A DNA stretch of 64,000 bases from Mycolicibacterium aubagnense (GCF_010730955.1 NZ_AP022577.1:5828001-5892000); one strand, 5' to 3'. Shown: positions 48,390-57,985, counted from the stretch's first letter. Numbers and translations: made by a program. Notes: generated by a model from the sequence alone, not told the origin.

Positions 48390-48453
48390 CCGCGAGCGTG
48401 CGTGTCTGCACCGCAATTGCGGTGTGTCGCGGGCATTTTCGTCGCGCTCGCGG
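48390..48453. repeat. 65-bp palindromic dispersed element, copy A
   Basis: Begins CCGCGAGCGTGCGTGTCTGC and ends CGCTCGCGG. It matches copy B at 51143-51207 in inverted orientation with about 75-80% identity over its length and one indel. The ends are inverted repeats, so it can fold into a hairpin. It lies directly after dxs and next to a truncated gene. Confidence 0.75.
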
Positions 48454-48465
48454 GCGGTGAGTGAT

Positions 48466-48663
48466 GCGTATTCGCCCGGCAGTCCCAATACCGCGTTGTG
48501 GATTCCGGTCGACGACGTGGCGGCCTTCCGGGCCGAGCCGATCGCCAAGCAGCACGGCTACTCGCGCCCTGGTATCGAGCAAGACGGGCCGGGTGGTCCG
48601 ACGATGACGATCATCGACCCGTCGGGGAACCACCTGCGGTTCGCGCAGCCGGGGGATGGCTGA
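48466..48663 (+). pseudogene. remnant of a glyoxalase/VOC-family gene (C-terminal part)
   Basis: The frame encodes TALWIPVDDVAAFRAE and later TMTIIDPSGNHLRF, the C-terminal half of a VOC-fold (glyoxalase/bleomycin resistance) protein of about 120 residues. The N-terminal half is absent; the homology begins just after palindromic element A, so the break coincides with the element. No ribosome binding site precedes it. The product would lack half of the metal site. Confidence 0.65.
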
Positions 48664-48670
48664 GGTAGCG

Positions 48671-49576
48671 CTACTCCTTGCCGTCTCTCGTCGGCGAGTC
48701 GTTGCCATGCGGCGGTGCGCCCGGTTCAGCGGCCTTGTCCTTGATCTCCGCATAGGCCGCGGCGAGAGCGGTGATCTGGTCCACCGACGACGAAGCGGAC
48801 GACGGCGTCGCATCGACTCCGTACAGCTTGGCAGCCAGGCGAGCACGGACGTCGTCACGCTTCCTGGCGAGCGCCTCCCGCGCGCGGTCATCGCGCAGCG
48901 ACTGGTCGATCTGCTCGGCCTTCACGGCACACGTCTGTAGGGTGTTGACCCGCTCTCGAGACCGAGACTCGAGGTCCCGAACCTTCGTCCGGGCATCGTC
49001 CAGCATCGCCAGATCGTCCGAGTCGGGAGCGGCTAGGTCGCTGAGCTCCTTGATCAGTTCGTCGAGTTCTCGTGTGGCTCGGCAGTTTTCGCGGATGGTT
49101 GCCAGCTCGCCGGTGAAATCCAGGTCCTGCGGATCGCCGAGCCAGCCTCCTGTCGCGGCTTCCGAGCGCGTGATCCGATCGATGGCGGCCTGCGCGCCGT
49201 CGAGCATGGCGACGCCGTCGGCTCCAAATTCCTCGAAGAGCCGGGCGCGTTCGATTTCTTGGGGTGACAGTCCGCGTATCGGCGTGGAGTTGGTGCGGCT
49301 GCTGATGACGACGTGAGTGATCAGCAGCCCGATGGCACAGATGCCCAGAGCAGGCACCAGGGCGATGCCCTCCGTCGCGATCCCGACCGAGATCACCACA
49401 ACAGCTGACACCAGCCAGGCCTTGGTCATCACGGAGATGGGGCTGCGGTGAGAGGGGCGGCCCGCTTTCCGATCCGCCTCGGACGTGAAGGCCGCCCCGA
49501 ATGCGGCGCCTCCGACCACCATGACGACGGCGAGGATGACCGTCACGACCACGAGCGGTAGGAGGAGCCGAATCAT
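48671..49576 (-). CDS. uncharacterised membrane protein with coiled-coil domain
   Basis: A 301-residue protein I do not recognise. The N-terminus has three hydrophobic segments (about 4-28, 50-72 and 74-95), followed by a long charged region (about 105-280) with heptad-like helices and few cysteines (ENCRATRELDELIKELSDL). The C-terminus is disordered (Gly/Pro/Asp). ATG 49576 has AAGGA ten bases upstream. It is part of the island between the two palindromic elements and seems absent between dxs and the RNase D gene in M. tuberculosis. Confidence 0.72.
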   Translation of the reverse strand: MIRLLLPLVVVTVILAVVMVVGGAAFGAAFTSEADRKAGRPSHRSPISVMTKAWLVSAVVVISVGIATEGIALVPALGICAIGLLITHVVISSRTNSTPIRGLSPQEIERARLFEEFGADGVAMLDGAQAAIDRITRSEAATGGWLGDPQDLDFTGELATIRENCRATRELDELIKELSDLAAPDSDDLAMLDDARTKVRDLESRSRERVNTLQTCAVKAEQIDQSLRDDRAREALARKRDDVRARLAAKLYGVDATPSSASSSVDQITALAAAYAEIKDKAAEPGAPPHGNDSPTRDGKE

Positions 49577-49670
49577 CCCGATGTCCTTCACTGGTTTGTG
49601 CGTCAATGGTAGTTCGGCGGGCTGACATGCCTGGTCGGCGCTGCGGAGAGCATCACGACGTCGGCGCGCA

Positions 49671-49676
49671 TAGGCT
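49671..49676 (+). promoter_or_regulatory. -10 of the island hydrolase (leaderless)
   Basis: TAGGCT ends six bases before ATG 49683. Confidence 0.55.
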
Positions 49677-49682
49677 CACCCC

Positions 49683-50612
49683 ATGCACGACGAACTCGAG
49701 GCCTGGAAGTCCGCCGGCCAGTATTTCGACTACCTCGGATTCGATATCTTCTATCGTCTCGGCGGCCTGGAGCTCGGCAGCGGTCCGGTACTGCTGCTCA
49801 TCCACGGCTACCCGTTCAATTCCTGGGACTGGTCGCTGATCTGGCCGACGCTCGCCGAGAAGTTCACCCTGATCGCGCCGGACATGATCGGCATGGGGTT
49901 CTCCGCCAAACCGTCGGCATACCAGTACTCGGTGCACGACCACGCTGACATGCACGAGGCGCTGCTGGCGCATCTCGGGGTCGGTTCCATCCACATCCTG
50001 GCCCACGACCTGGGGGACTCGGTCGGGCAGGAGCTCTTGGCCCGCAACCAGTTCGGGGATCAGGCGTATGGCACGCAGAACATCGAGTCGATCACCTGGC
50101 TCAATGGCGGGCTGTTCAACGAGGCCTACACGCCGCGGCTGCTGCAGAAGGCGATGTCGCGAACCCCTCTGGGCGACATCATGAGTCAGTTTCAGGGCAC
50201 CCCGTTGTCGAGGCGGCTGGCCGACCCGACCATCAATGAGATGTTCGGGGTCAACACCAAGCCGTCGAAGGAGCTGATGGACAAGTTCCACCAAATCCTG
50301 GACTACAACGACGGCAAGAAGGTGATGCACCAGGTCGGCCGCTTCATCAACGACCGCTACACGCACCGCAACCGGTGGGTGCGCGCGATGCGGGAGACGA
50401 CGATCCCGATGCGGCTCATCGACGGCCCGTCCGACCCGAATTCCGGAGCCCACATGGCGGCCAGGTACCGCGAGGTCATCCCGAATCCGGATGTGGTGAT
50501 GCTGGCCGACGACATCGCGCACTGGCCGCAGATCGAGGCGCCCGACGCGGTGCTCGAGCATTTCCTGGAGTTCGTCACGCCCTACCTGTGGCGACCGTTC
50601 GGGGCTCGCTGA
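49683..50612 (+). CDS. alpha/beta hydrolase with aspartate nucleophile (epoxide hydrolase/haloalkane dehalogenase type)
   Basis: A 309-residue alpha/beta hydrolase. The oxyanion motif is HGYP (41-44), as in epoxide hydrolases, and the nucleophile elbow AHDLGDS puts Asp109 where esterases have serine. The general base is likely the histidine in DDIAHWPQIE and the acid the Asp in GPSDPNSG. This fits epoxide hydrolases or haloalkane dehalogenases; which one is not decidable by eye. Leaderless start. Island gene. Confidence 0.8.
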   Translation: MHDELEAWKSAGQYFDYLGFDIFYRLGGLELGSGPVLLLIHGYPFNSWDWSLIWPTLAEKFTLIAPDMIGMGFSAKPSAYQYSVHDHADMHEALLAHLGVGSIHILAHDLGDSVGQELLARNQFGDQAYGTQNIESITWLNGGLFNEAYTPRLLQKAMSRTPLGDIMSQFQGTPLSRRLADPTINEMFGVNTKPSKELMDKFHQILDYNDGKKVMHQVGRFINDRYTHRNRWVRAMRETTIPMRLIDGPSDPNSGAHMAARYREVIPNPDVVMLADDIAHWPQIEAPDAVLEHFLEFVTPYLWRPFGAR

Positions 50613-50684
50613 TCCCGTACCCCGGGCGCTGACCACTCGGCCTTTTGCGCCCACAACGCAGAATCAGCTGGTTCACTTGCCGTC

Positions 50685-51131
50685 ATGCGATGCAGCAGGC
50701 TGGCAGTGGTGCTCGGCACCATACTCGTCGCCGGCTGCGATGCGGGCGTGCCGACCGTCACCTCGATCGTGTTCGACGGGGAGCCGCACCCCATCACCGG
50801 CGAGGTTGTCTGTACCACGCAGCCCACCAGGGCAGGCCTCGTCATCCTGGCGCAGGGCAAGTCTGGTCAGCTCGTGCGGATCCACCTGACGCAGGTCGGC
50901 CGCATCGTCGTGCAGAAGGTGGGACTGCGGTACGACGACCACGTGACAGGCTTCGTCGCCGACCCGCAAGAGATCACCGGAATCAAAGTCGACGACGCCT
51001 ACACCGTCAGCGGGCGGATGCCGCCGAATCCGGGTGAGTCCCAATGGCATACGTTCAAGATTCAGACCACGTGCCCCGGCTATCGGGACGCGCTGCCGCA
51101 CGACACGGTGCCGGAGATCGGCAGCCCGTGA
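50685..51131 (+). CDS. LpqH-family (19-kDa antigen-like) lipoprotein
   Basis: A 148-residue lipoprotein with lipobox LVAGC (Cys18). The mature part follows the LpqH pattern: TSIVFDGEPHPITGEVVCTT near the start and HTFKIQTTC near the end, the two cysteines expected to form a disulfide. Such proteins sit on the outer face of the plasma membrane; function is unclear. ATG 50685 has no strong ribosome binding site. Island gene; copy B of the palindrome follows the stop by 11 bases. Confidence 0.8.
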   Translation: MRCSRLAVVLGTILVAGCDAGVPTVTSIVFDGEPHPITGEVVCTTQPTRAGLVILAQGKSGQLVRIHLTQVGRIVVQKVGLRYDDHVTGFVADPQEITGIKVDDAYTVSGRMPPNPGESQWHTFKIQTTCPGYRDALPHDTVPEIGSP

Positions 51132-51142
51132 ACGCTCGCCAG

Positions 51143-51207
51143 CCGCGAGCGTGCGCAAAGTGCACGCGACACACCGCGAAACCCCGCGCAGACACGCACG
51201 CTCGCGG
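51143..51207. repeat. 65-bp palindromic dispersed element, copy B
   Basis: Inverted copy of the element at 48390. Its ends CCGCGAGCGTGCG and CGCACGCTCGCGG are a perfect 13-bp inverted repeat. It lies between the convergent lipoprotein and RNase D genes, where it may also act as terminator. Confidence 0.8.
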
Positions 51208-51210
51208 TGG

Positions 51211-52446
51211 TTAGGACAAGGCGGCGGTCAGCACCGGGCCGCAGAGCTCCCGCTGCCAGGGCCGGGCGCCGGCCGCGGCCAGGAATTCGTCGACCGCAGC
51301 AGCGACATCAGGAACGGGTTGCCAGTCCCAACACAGCCGGCGCACGGTCTCCGGCGTCAGCAGGTTCTCCGTTGGTACCGAAACCTGTTCCGACAGTTCG
51401 GAAAGGCCGGCGCGGCACTTTTCCAGTCGCTCGAACGCCTCGGGCTTGCGGCGCGCCCACCGGGCGGGCGGCGGCAACCCGTTGTTCGGCTCGGATGCCG
51501 GCGGGTCGGCCTCCCGGGCCCGGGCCAGCGCGTCGAGCCAGACCTGCGCACTGCGCTTCTGCCGCGAACCGCCGAAAATCGGGAGCGCCGTGAGCTTTTC
51601 GATGGTGTCGGGATTGGCGACGGCAGCGGAGACGATCGCCGAGTCGGGCAGGATGCGGCCGGGCGCGATGTCTCGCCGCTGCGCGATCAGATCGCGCGTC
51701 TGCCACAGTTCCCGCACGGCGGCCAGCGCCTGGCCGTTGCGCACCTTGTGGATGCCCGACGTCCGGCGCCAGCGGTCACGCCGGGTCGGGCTGGGCTCGA
51801 CGGTCCGCATGTACTCGAATTCCTGTGCGGCCCAATCAGTTTTGCCTTGCGACTCCAGCTCGGCGGCCACTGCGGCGCGCAACTCCAGCAGCACCTCGAC
51901 GTCCAGCGCCGCGTAGTTCAGCCAGTCCGCGGGAAGCGGGCGCTTGGACCAGTCGGCGGCGCCGTGTCCCTTCTTCAGGCCAAGGCCCAGGAGACGCTGC
52001 ACCATGGCCGCCAGGTTCACCCGGTCATAACCGGCCAGTCGACCGCCCAACTCGGTGTCGTACAACGACGGCGGCGTCATCCCGAGTTCGGCCAGGCACG
52101 GCAGGTCCTGGTCGGCCGCGTGCAGGATCCACTCGTCGGTGTTCACGACCTCGGCCACCGGAGCCAGCGCCGTCAGCGGGTCGATGCCGTGGCTGACGGG
52201 GTCGATCAGCACCGTGCCCGCACCCGCGCGGCGAATCTGGATCAGGTAGGCCCGGTTGGAGTAGCGGAAGCCGGATGCCCGCTCGGCGTCGATCGCGAAC
52301 GCGCCGTGGCCGGACGCCAAGAGCGCACCGGCACGGGCGATGTCGCTCGCGTAGATGGCGACGGCGGGGACGCCATCGGCGGGCGCCAGCAGGGGAGTGA
52401 CGTCGGGATCATCGTCAGACGTCCCGACCGAATCAGTGTCAGTCAT
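51211..52446 (-). CDS. ribonuclease D-like exonuclease with HRDC domain (Rv2681-like)
   Basis: A 411-residue DEDD exonuclease probably used in tRNA 3' maturation or RNA turnover. The exonuclease domain (about 25-210) shows AIDAERAS, the aspartate in ADQDL and Y-x3-D in NYAALDVEVL. An HRDC domain follows (about 235-310), then a C-terminal extension. ATG 52446 lies four bases after the DUF3000 stop, so they are coupled. Confidence 0.9.
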   Translation of the reverse strand: MTDTDSVGTSDDDPDVTPLLAPADGVPAVAIYASDIARAGALLASGHGAFAIDAERASGFRYSNRAYLIQIRRAGAGTVLIDPVSHGIDPLTALAPVAEVVNTDEWILHAADQDLPCLAELGMTPPSLYDTELGGRLAGYDRVNLAAMVQRLLGLGLKKGHGAADWSKRPLPADWLNYAALDVEVLLELRAAVAAELESQGKTDWAAQEFEYMRTVEPSPTRRDRWRRTSGIHKVRNGQALAAVRELWQTRDLIAQRRDIAPGRILPDSAIVSAAVANPDTIEKLTALPIFGGSRQKRSAQVWLDALARAREADPPASEPNNGLPPPARWARRKPEAFERLEKCRAGLSELSEQVSVPTENLLTPETVRRLCWDWQPVPDVAAAVDEFLAAAGARPWQRELCGPVLTAALS

Positions 52447-52450
52447 GCGG

Positions 52451-53032
52451 TCACGCGCGAGTGCGCGAACCCAGATCGGTAACGCCGGCAGGCGGCAGTC
52501 CGGCAGCGTGTTCGAGCACCTCGCAGAAGGCCTGCACGTGCGGCCCCAGCTCGAGCGACGTCGCGGTCCACGACGCCCGCAGCTCCAGCTGGTGGGCCCG
52601 GGGCGGGCCGGAGATGTCGCCGTAGCGCACCGACGTCGTCGCGGTGACGGTGCCGCCCAACGCGGTGACGCCGTCGGCGTGCGACTCGAGCGCATCGACC
52701 AGCCAGCTCCACGCCACCTCGGGCAGCAGTGGGTCGACGGCCTCGGTCGAGTCCAGGTCGGCCTGGATGTAGGCGACGAGACGCATGGTGCCGTCCCAGG
52801 CTTCAGCACCTTCGGGATCGTGCAGCAGGATCAGACGTCCGAAGGCGTCGCCCTCCGAGCTCTCCGGGACAACGGAGGGGTCAGGGTGACGCACCTCTGC
52901 GCCCAGCGCATAGCTGAAGGGGGCCAGTCGCTGCGGCGGACGGATCGGGCCGAGTTCGATCTCCTGGCGCACGGTGGCGGCGTTCATTGCCGCAACAGCA
53001 GTGCGGAACTGGGCCGGCTCGGCGGAGGTCAC
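52451..53032 (-). CDS. DUF3000 family protein (Rv2680-like)
   Basis: A 193-residue soluble protein covered by the DUF3000 domain, found in actinobacteria next to RNase D. No catalytic motif is visible; a role with the RNase D protein is inferred from the coupling. GTG 53032 is eight bases after the -10 TAGCGT, so leaderless. Divergent from hemE. Confidence 0.83.
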   Translation of the reverse strand: MTSAEPAQFRTAVAAMNAATVRQEIELGPIRPPQRLAPFSYALGAEVRHPDPSVVPESSEGDAFGRLILLHDPEGAEAWDGTMRLVAYIQADLDSTEAVDPLLPEVAWSWLVDALESHADGVTALGGTVTATTSVRYGDISGPPRAHQLELRASWTATSLELGPHVQAFCEVLEHAAGLPPAGVTDLGSRTRA

Positions 53033-53040
53033 ATTCTGGG

Positions 53041-53046
53041 ACGCTA
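53041..53046 (-). promoter_or_regulatory. -10 of the DUF3000 gene (leaderless)
   Basis: TAGCGT on the minus strand eight bases before GTG 53032. Confidence 0.5.
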
Positions 53047-53131
53047 GCCCGATCCGGCCGGTCGCGTAAGCAGGCGCGCCGATAGCCCGACATTTGGGAG
53101 CCCGGCAGGGTATAAGCGACCGCTGGAGGAC

Positions 53132-54199
53132 ATGGCAGCATTAGCGGTGATGAGCACCCGTCGTGAACTGCCGCAATCGCCCTATCTGGCTGCCGCCAAC
53201 GGCCGCACTCCGGACCGGACCCCGGTGTGGATGATGCGGCAGGCCGGCCGGTCCCTGCCCGAGTACCGCGCGCTGCGCGCCACCCACACCATGCTCTCGG
53301 CGTGTTTCAACCCGGAGCTGGTCTGCGAGATCACCATGCAGCCGGTGCGCCGTCACGGCGTCGACGCCGCCATCTTGTTTTCGGACATCGTGGTGCCGCT
53401 GAAGGCTGCGGGCATCGATCTGGACATCGTGCCCGACGTCGGGCCGGTGATCGCCCACCGGATCCGTACCCCGGATGACGTCGAGGGCATCAAGCCGCTC
53501 GAGCCCCATCAGGTGGCGCCGGTGGCAGAGGCGATCGGCCTGCTGACCAAGGAGTTGGGTGATGTGCCGCTGATCGGTTTCGCCGGCGCGCCGTTCACGC
53601 TGGCCTCCTATCTGGTGGAGGGCGGTCCGAGCCGCAACCACGAGAAGACCAAGGCCATGATGCTCGGCGAATCGGCGACGTGGCATGACCTCATGGAGAA
53701 GCTGACCGACCTCACCATCGTGTTCCTGCGCGCGCAGCTGGCAGCCGGAGTTGACGCGATCCAGCTGTTCGACTCCTGGGCCGGCACCCTGTCGCTCGCC
53801 GACTACCGCGATTACGTGCTGCCGCACAGCTCCCGCATCTTCGCCTCGCTGAAGGACGAAGGCGTCCCGATGACGCACTTCGGCGTCGGCACCGCCGAGC
53901 TGCTCGGTGCCATGGGCGAGGCCGGCGCGACGGTCGTCGGCGTCGACTGGCGCACCAACCTCGTCGACGCCGCGGGCCGGGTCGGTCCGGGTAAGGCGCT
54001 GCAGGGCAATCTCGATCCGGTCGTGCTGCTGGCCGGCTGGCGGGTGGTCGACGACGCCGTCCGCCAGGTCGTCGCCGACGGGCGCCGGGCCGTCGCCGCC
54101 GGTGCGGCCGGGCACATCTTCAACTTGGGTCACGGTGTGCTGCCGGCCACCGATCCCGGTGTGGTCACCGAAGCGGTGGCACTGGCCCACTCGCTGTGA
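53132..54199 (+). CDS. hemE: uroporphyrinogen decarboxylase
   Basis: Decarboxylates uroporphyrinogen III to coproporphyrinogen III in heme synthesis. The 355 residues include the signature [16 protein letters not shown] and FSDIVVPL, with [10 protein letters not shown] further on and HGVLPATDP at the end. ATG 53132 sits very near GGAGG (two-base gap), so in-frame ATG 53150 may be the true start. It is followed by hemY with a GTGA overlap. Confidence 0.95.
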   Translation: MAALAVMSTRRELPQSPYLAAANGRTPDRTPVWMMRQAGRSLPEYRALRATHTMLSACFNPELVCEITMQPVRRHGVDAAILFSDIVVPLKAAGIDLDIVPDVGPVIAHRIRTPDDVEGIKPLEPHQVAPVAEAIGLLTKELGDVPLIGFAGAPFTLASYLVEGGPSRNHEKTKAMMLGESATWHDLMEKLTDLTIVFLRAQLAAGVDAIQLFDSWAGTLSLADYRDYVLPHSSRIFASLKDEGVPMTHFGVGTAELLGAMGEAGATVVGVDWRTNLVDAAGRVGPGKALQGNLDPVVLLAGWRVVDDAVRQVVADGRRAVAAGAAGHIFNLGHGVLPATDPGVVTEAVALAHSL

Positions 54200-55599
54200 G
54201 TCGGTCGATGGGTAAGACGTATTGCGTTGTCGGCGGCGGCATTTCGGGTCTCGTCGCGGCGTACCGGCTGCGCCAGGCCGACCCGTCGGCACGCATCACC
54301 GTCTTCGATCCGGCGGACCGACTGGGCGGTGTGCTCCGCACCGAACGGCTCGCCGGACAGAGCCTGGACGTGGGCGCCGAAGCCTTTGTGGCTCGCCGGC
54401 CCGAGGTCACGGCACTGCTGAAAGAACTGGGGCTGCGGCAGATCGGCACCACCGGGGTGCGGCCGCTGATCTGTAGCGGTGGGCGACTTCATCCGATGCC
54501 CGACGGCACGGTGCAGGGCATTCCGGGGCCGGGCGCCAACCTGCGTGGCCTGGTCGACGATGCGACGCTGGCTCAGATCGCGAGCGAGCCGACGCGACCG
54601 CTGCACTGGCAGCTCGACGCCGACCCGACCGTCGCGCAACTGGTCGGTGACCGCTTCGGCACCCAAGTGGTGACGCGGTCGGTCGACCCCCTGCTGGCCG
54701 GCGTCTACGCCGGTTCGGCCAAGACCATCGGGATCCGCTCAGCCATCCCGGCACTGGCCGCCGCGCTGGATCGCGGCGCCCCGAGCCTGACTGCCGCGGT
54801 CGCCTCGGTGCTGGCTGCGGCGCCACAGACAGGCACGCCGAGCCCGTCGGTGTTCGGCGCCGTTGACGGCGGTTACGCAGTCCTGGTCGACGAACTGGTC
54901 CGGCGTAGCGGAGCGCAGTGGGTGCAGGTCGGCATCGAGGCCCTGGCCCCGGAGCGGGGTGAGCGGAGCGACGGGAGAAACCTGGGTCGGGCATGGCAGT
55001 TGCGTGACGACGAGGGCAAGCTCTGGTCGGCCGACGCGGTGGTGCTGGCCCTTCCGGCGCCACGGGTGGCCACGCTGCTCGCCGACATCGCACCGGGCAG
55101 CGCTGCCATGGCCCGGCTGATCCCGGTGGCGTCTGCGGCCGTGGTGGCCCTGGCGCTGCCGGGCGGGACTCCGCTGCCGCAGCAGTCCGGGGTCCTGATG
55201 GCGGCGGGAGAAGCCTTGCACGCCAAGGCGATCACCCTGACTTCCAGGAAATGGGGACGCGGCGGCAACGTGGAGCTGCTGCGGCTGTCCTTCGGCCGGT
55301 TCGGTGACGACCTGGCCCGCAACGTCGGCGACGACCGCTTGCTGGCCTGGTCTCTGGAGGACCTACGGACGCTGTTCGGCATCACCGCCGAGCCGGTGGA
55401 CTATCTGGTCCAGCGCTGGATCGACGCCATGCCCCAGTACGGTCCGGGCCACCTCGAACTGGTCGAGGAGCTGCGGGCCGGCCTGCCCTCGGGGCTGGCT
55501 GTCGCCGGCGGCTATCTGGACGGCATCGGGGTGCCGGCATGCGTTGCGGCGGCAACCCGGGCGGCCGAGGACGTGGTGCGTGCTGGTCGTAGCCGATAG
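54196..55599 (+). CDS. hemY: coproporphyrinogen III/protoporphyrinogen oxidase
   Basis: FAD oxidase (CgoX/HemY type). In the coproporphyrin-dependent route of actinobacteria it makes coproporphyrin III. The 467-residue protein has [15 protein letters not shown] near the start and [16 protein letters not shown] near the end, both FAD-binding. GTG 54196 overlaps the hemE stop; ATG 54208 is possible. hemQ follows after 43 bases. Confidence 0.92.
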   Translation: MSRSMGKTYCVVGGGISGLVAAYRLRQADPSARITVFDPADRLGGVLRTERLAGQSLDVGAEAFVARRPEVTALLKELGLRQIGTTGVRPLICSGGRLHPMPDGTVQGIPGPGANLRGLVDDATLAQIASEPTRPLHWQLDADPTVAQLVGDRFGTQVVTRSVDPLLAGVYAGSAKTIGIRSAIPALAAALDRGAPSLTAAVASVLAAAPQTGTPSPSVFGAVDGGYAVLVDELVRRSGAQWVQVGIEALAPERGERSDGRNLGRAWQLRDDEGKLWSADAVVLALPAPRVATLLADIAPGSAAMARLIPVASAAVVALALPGGTPLPQQSGVLMAAGEALHAKAITLTSRKWGRGGNVELLRLSFGRFGDDLARNVGDDRLLAWSLEDLRTLFGITAEPVDYLVQRWIDAMPQYGPGHLELVEELRAGLPSGLAVAGGYLDGIGVPACVAAATRAAEDVVRAGRSR

Positions 55600-55642
55600 G
55601 GCACGATAGGGGTACAGCGCACGCGAGGAGCAGAAGAAAACA

Positions 55643-56344
55643 ATGGCCAAGCTCGACTACGACGCCCTCAATGCGATGACCAGGTACATGATGATCTCGG
55701 TCTTCGCCGTCCAGCCGGATGAGCTGCCTGCGGACGAGAAGTCGCGGGCCGCCATCGCCGCCGATACCGCCGCCTACCTCAAGAAGCGCGAGGACGCGGG
55801 CGTCGTGGTCCGCGGGCTCTATGACGTCGCCGGCTTCCGGGCCGACGCCGACTTCATGATGTGGACCCACGCCGAACGCATCGAGGACCTGCAGGCCACC
55901 TACACCGGTTTCCGCCGCACCGCCCTCGGCGCTGCCACCGAACCGGTGTGGAGCGTCGTCGCGCTGCACCGCCCGGCCGAGTTCAACAAGAGCCACCTGC
56001 CGGCGTTCATCGCGGGCGAGGACCCCGGTGACTACATCTGCGTCTACCCCTTCGTGCGGTCGCTGGACTGGTACCTGCTGCCCGACGAGGACCGCCGCCG
56101 GATGCTCGTCGAGCATGGCATGGCTGGGCGTGAATACCCCGATGTGCGCGCCAACACCGTGCCGGCCTTCGCACTGGGCGACTACGAGTGGATCCTGGCC
56201 TTCGAAGGTCCGGATCTGGCCCGCATCGTCGAACTGATGTGGAAGCTGCGCTACACCGACGCCCGCCGGCATGTCCGCGAGGAGACGCCGTTCTTCACCG
56301 GCCCGCGCGTCGGCATCGAGCAGCTGGTCGCCAACCTGCCGTAA
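55643..56344 (+). CDS. hemQ: coproheme decarboxylase HemQ/ChdC
   Basis: Last step of the coproporphyrin-dependent heme route: two decarboxylations of coproheme to heme b using peroxide. The 233-residue chlorite-dismutase-fold protein shows [13 protein letters not shown], including a conserved active-site tyrosine, and DYEWILAFE near the C-terminus. ATG 55643 has GAGGAG upstream. It completes hemE-hemY-hemQ; the ferrochelatase is elsewhere. Confidence 0.93.
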   Translation: MAKLDYDALNAMTRYMMISVFAVQPDELPADEKSRAAIAADTAAYLKKREDAGVVVRGLYDVAGFRADADFMMWTHAERIEDLQATYTGFRRTALGAATEPVWSVVALHRPAEFNKSHLPAFIAGEDPGDYICVYPFVRSLDWYLLPDEDRRRMLVEHGMAGREYPDVRANTVPAFALGDYEWILAFEGPDLARIVELMWKLRYTDARRHVREETPFFTGPRVGIEQLVANLP

Positions 56345-56362
56345 ACCCCTTCGGCCATTGAC

Positions 56363-56815
56363 TCATACGGTGTCGGGGGCCTTGCCGTCGACGGCTCCGG
56401 TCATGATTCGCTTGTGTAATTCCGTTGTGAGTACGTGGATCTGACGGGTCAGATCGGTGTTGGTCTTGAGCTCGAGTTCCTGCGTGGTGAAGTCGTGATC
56501 AGCCTTGTTCTGTTGGAACTCGGCCTGACGGTTCTGCCCGATCATCACGAATGTCGACAAGAAGATCGCCTCCAGCGAGACCACCAGGGTCAGCGTGGGC
56601 CACGGGCTGCGTTCGAGGACCAACATCCACACCGCGAACAGCGCGGCGTGGATGTAGACGAAGCTCATCGACCCCGCGAAGGCCGTGATGCGATCGGCTA
56701 CCCGCAGCTGGAGGCTCTGGTTGCGCTTGATCGCCTGCTGGATCACGACCGGGTGATGAGTGGTGTTGCCATTCTTGAGCCGACGCGGGATCAGCCGGGC
56801 GAGTTCGTCGTTCAT
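56363..56815 (-). CDS. DUF1003 membrane protein
   Basis: A 150-residue protein with two membrane helices (about 45-63 and 75-95) followed by a coiled-coil-like C-terminus (RQAEFQQNKADHDFTTQEL). Members of DUF1003 occur across bacteria with no firm function. ATG 56815 with GGGAG upstream. Same strand as the MbfA-like/msrB genes, 87 bases beyond them. Confidence 0.82.
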   Translation of the reverse strand: MNDELARLIPRRLKNGNTTHHPVVIQQAIKRNQSLQLRVADRITAFAGSMSFVYIHAALFAVWMLVLERSPWPTLTLVVSLEAIFLSTFVMIGQNRQAEFQQNKADHDFTTQELELKTNTDLTRQIHVLTTELHKRIMTGAVDGKAPDTV

Positions 56816-56902
56816 ATGCGCTCCCGAGATCGGTTGTGGCTTCATTGTGGCGCCGGAACGGGTGCGGCGCATCATCGCCACCTTCCAGCACACTGGCCCT
56901 GA

Positions 56903-57982
56903 CTAACCGACCGCGGTGCCGAACAACAGGCCCAGTACGTAGGTCACGGCGGCGGCGCCGTAGCCGATCATCAACTGGCGCAGCGCACGTCGCAGCGGCG
57001 GTCCGCCGGAGAGCAGGCCGACGACCATGCCCGTCGACAGCAACGCCAAGCCGACCAGGACCGCCGAGACCACCACAGCCGTGATGCCCGTGAGCCCGAA
57101 CAGGTAGGGCAGCACCGGGATCAGCGCGCCGGACGCGAAGAACAGGAAGCTGGACACCGCGGCCCGCAGTCCGGTGCCAACGGCTTCGTGCTTCTCGGTC
57201 GACACCTCGCCGAGCGGTGAGTCGGCCAGTGCACCCGCCCGCAGGTTCGCGAACACTCCCGCGGCCCGGGCTGCGGCCTCCTGCGGGCTCATCCCGCGGG
57301 CCCGGTACACCAGTTCCAGTTCGTTGGCGTCGACATCGAGGGCTTGCACCGCGGTACCTGCCGTGGCGCTGGGCAACGAGGCCTCCAGCAGTTCGAGCTG
57401 GGAGTTGACCGACACGTACTCGCCGGCGCCCATGGACAATGCTCCCGCGATCAACCCCGCCAGCCCGGTGGCCAGGATCGTCGCGCTCGAAACCCCGGTC
57501 GCGCCGACGCCCAGCACCAGCGCCAGGTTGCTGACCAATCCGTCGTTGGCGCCGAACACCGCAGCGCGGAAACTGCCGGACAGTTGGTCGCGGCCGCGGC
57601 TGGCGAGGGCGCGCACGACCTCCATGTGGATGCGTTCGTCGGCTGCCATCGTGGCGGTCGCATCGGCGTCGTTGTCATACTCCGAGCGCGCTTCGGCTCG
57701 CTGCGCCAGGGCCAGCGTGAACACCGATCCGAGGTGACGGGCGAGAAAGCCCAGCAGCCGAGTCCGGACATCGGGGCGGCGTGGCTTGCCGACCTGGTCG
57801 CCGAGCAGCGTCAACCAGTGCTTCTCGTGGCGACCCTCGGCGGTTGCCAGTTCCAGCAGGATGTCGCGTTCGGCGCCCTCACGGCGCTGCGCCAGATCCC
57901 GGTAGACGGCGGCCTCGGCGCGTTCGTTGGCCAGATGCTGTCGCCACCGCCGCAATTGCGCATCGGTGGGGTCTGCAACCAC
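56903..57982 (-). CDS. ferritin-like/VIT1 fusion, membrane-bound ferritin (MbfA-like) iron exporter
   Basis: A 359-residue protein with two parts. Residues 1-135 form a ferritin-like (rubrerythrin) helix bundle with iron ligands in the ExxH-type stretches AEGRHEKHW and ADERIHMEV. Residues about 140-359 are a CCC1/VIT1 transporter domain with about five membrane segments (FGANDGLVSNLALVLGV is the VIT1 signature). MbfA proteins of this design export iron under peroxide stress. GTG 57982 is three bases after the msrB stop, so one operon. Confidence 0.87.
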   Translation of the reverse strand: MVADPTDAQLRRWRQHLANERAEAAVYRDLAQRREGAERDILLELATAEGRHEKHWLTLLGDQVGKPRRPDVRTRLLGFLARHLGSVFTLALAQRAEARSEYDNDADATATMAADERIHMEVVRALASRGRDQLSGSFRAAVFGANDGLVSNLALVLGVGATGVSSATILATGLAGLIAGALSMGAGEYVSVNSQLELLEASLPSATAGTAVQALDVDANELELVYRARGMSPQEAAARAAGVFANLRAGALADSPLGEVSTEKHEAVGTGLRAAVSSFLFFASGALIPVLPYLFGLTGITAVVVSAVLVGLALLSTGMVVGLLSGGPPLRRALRQLMIGYGAAAVTYVLGLLFGTAVG

Positions 57983-57985
57983 GTC

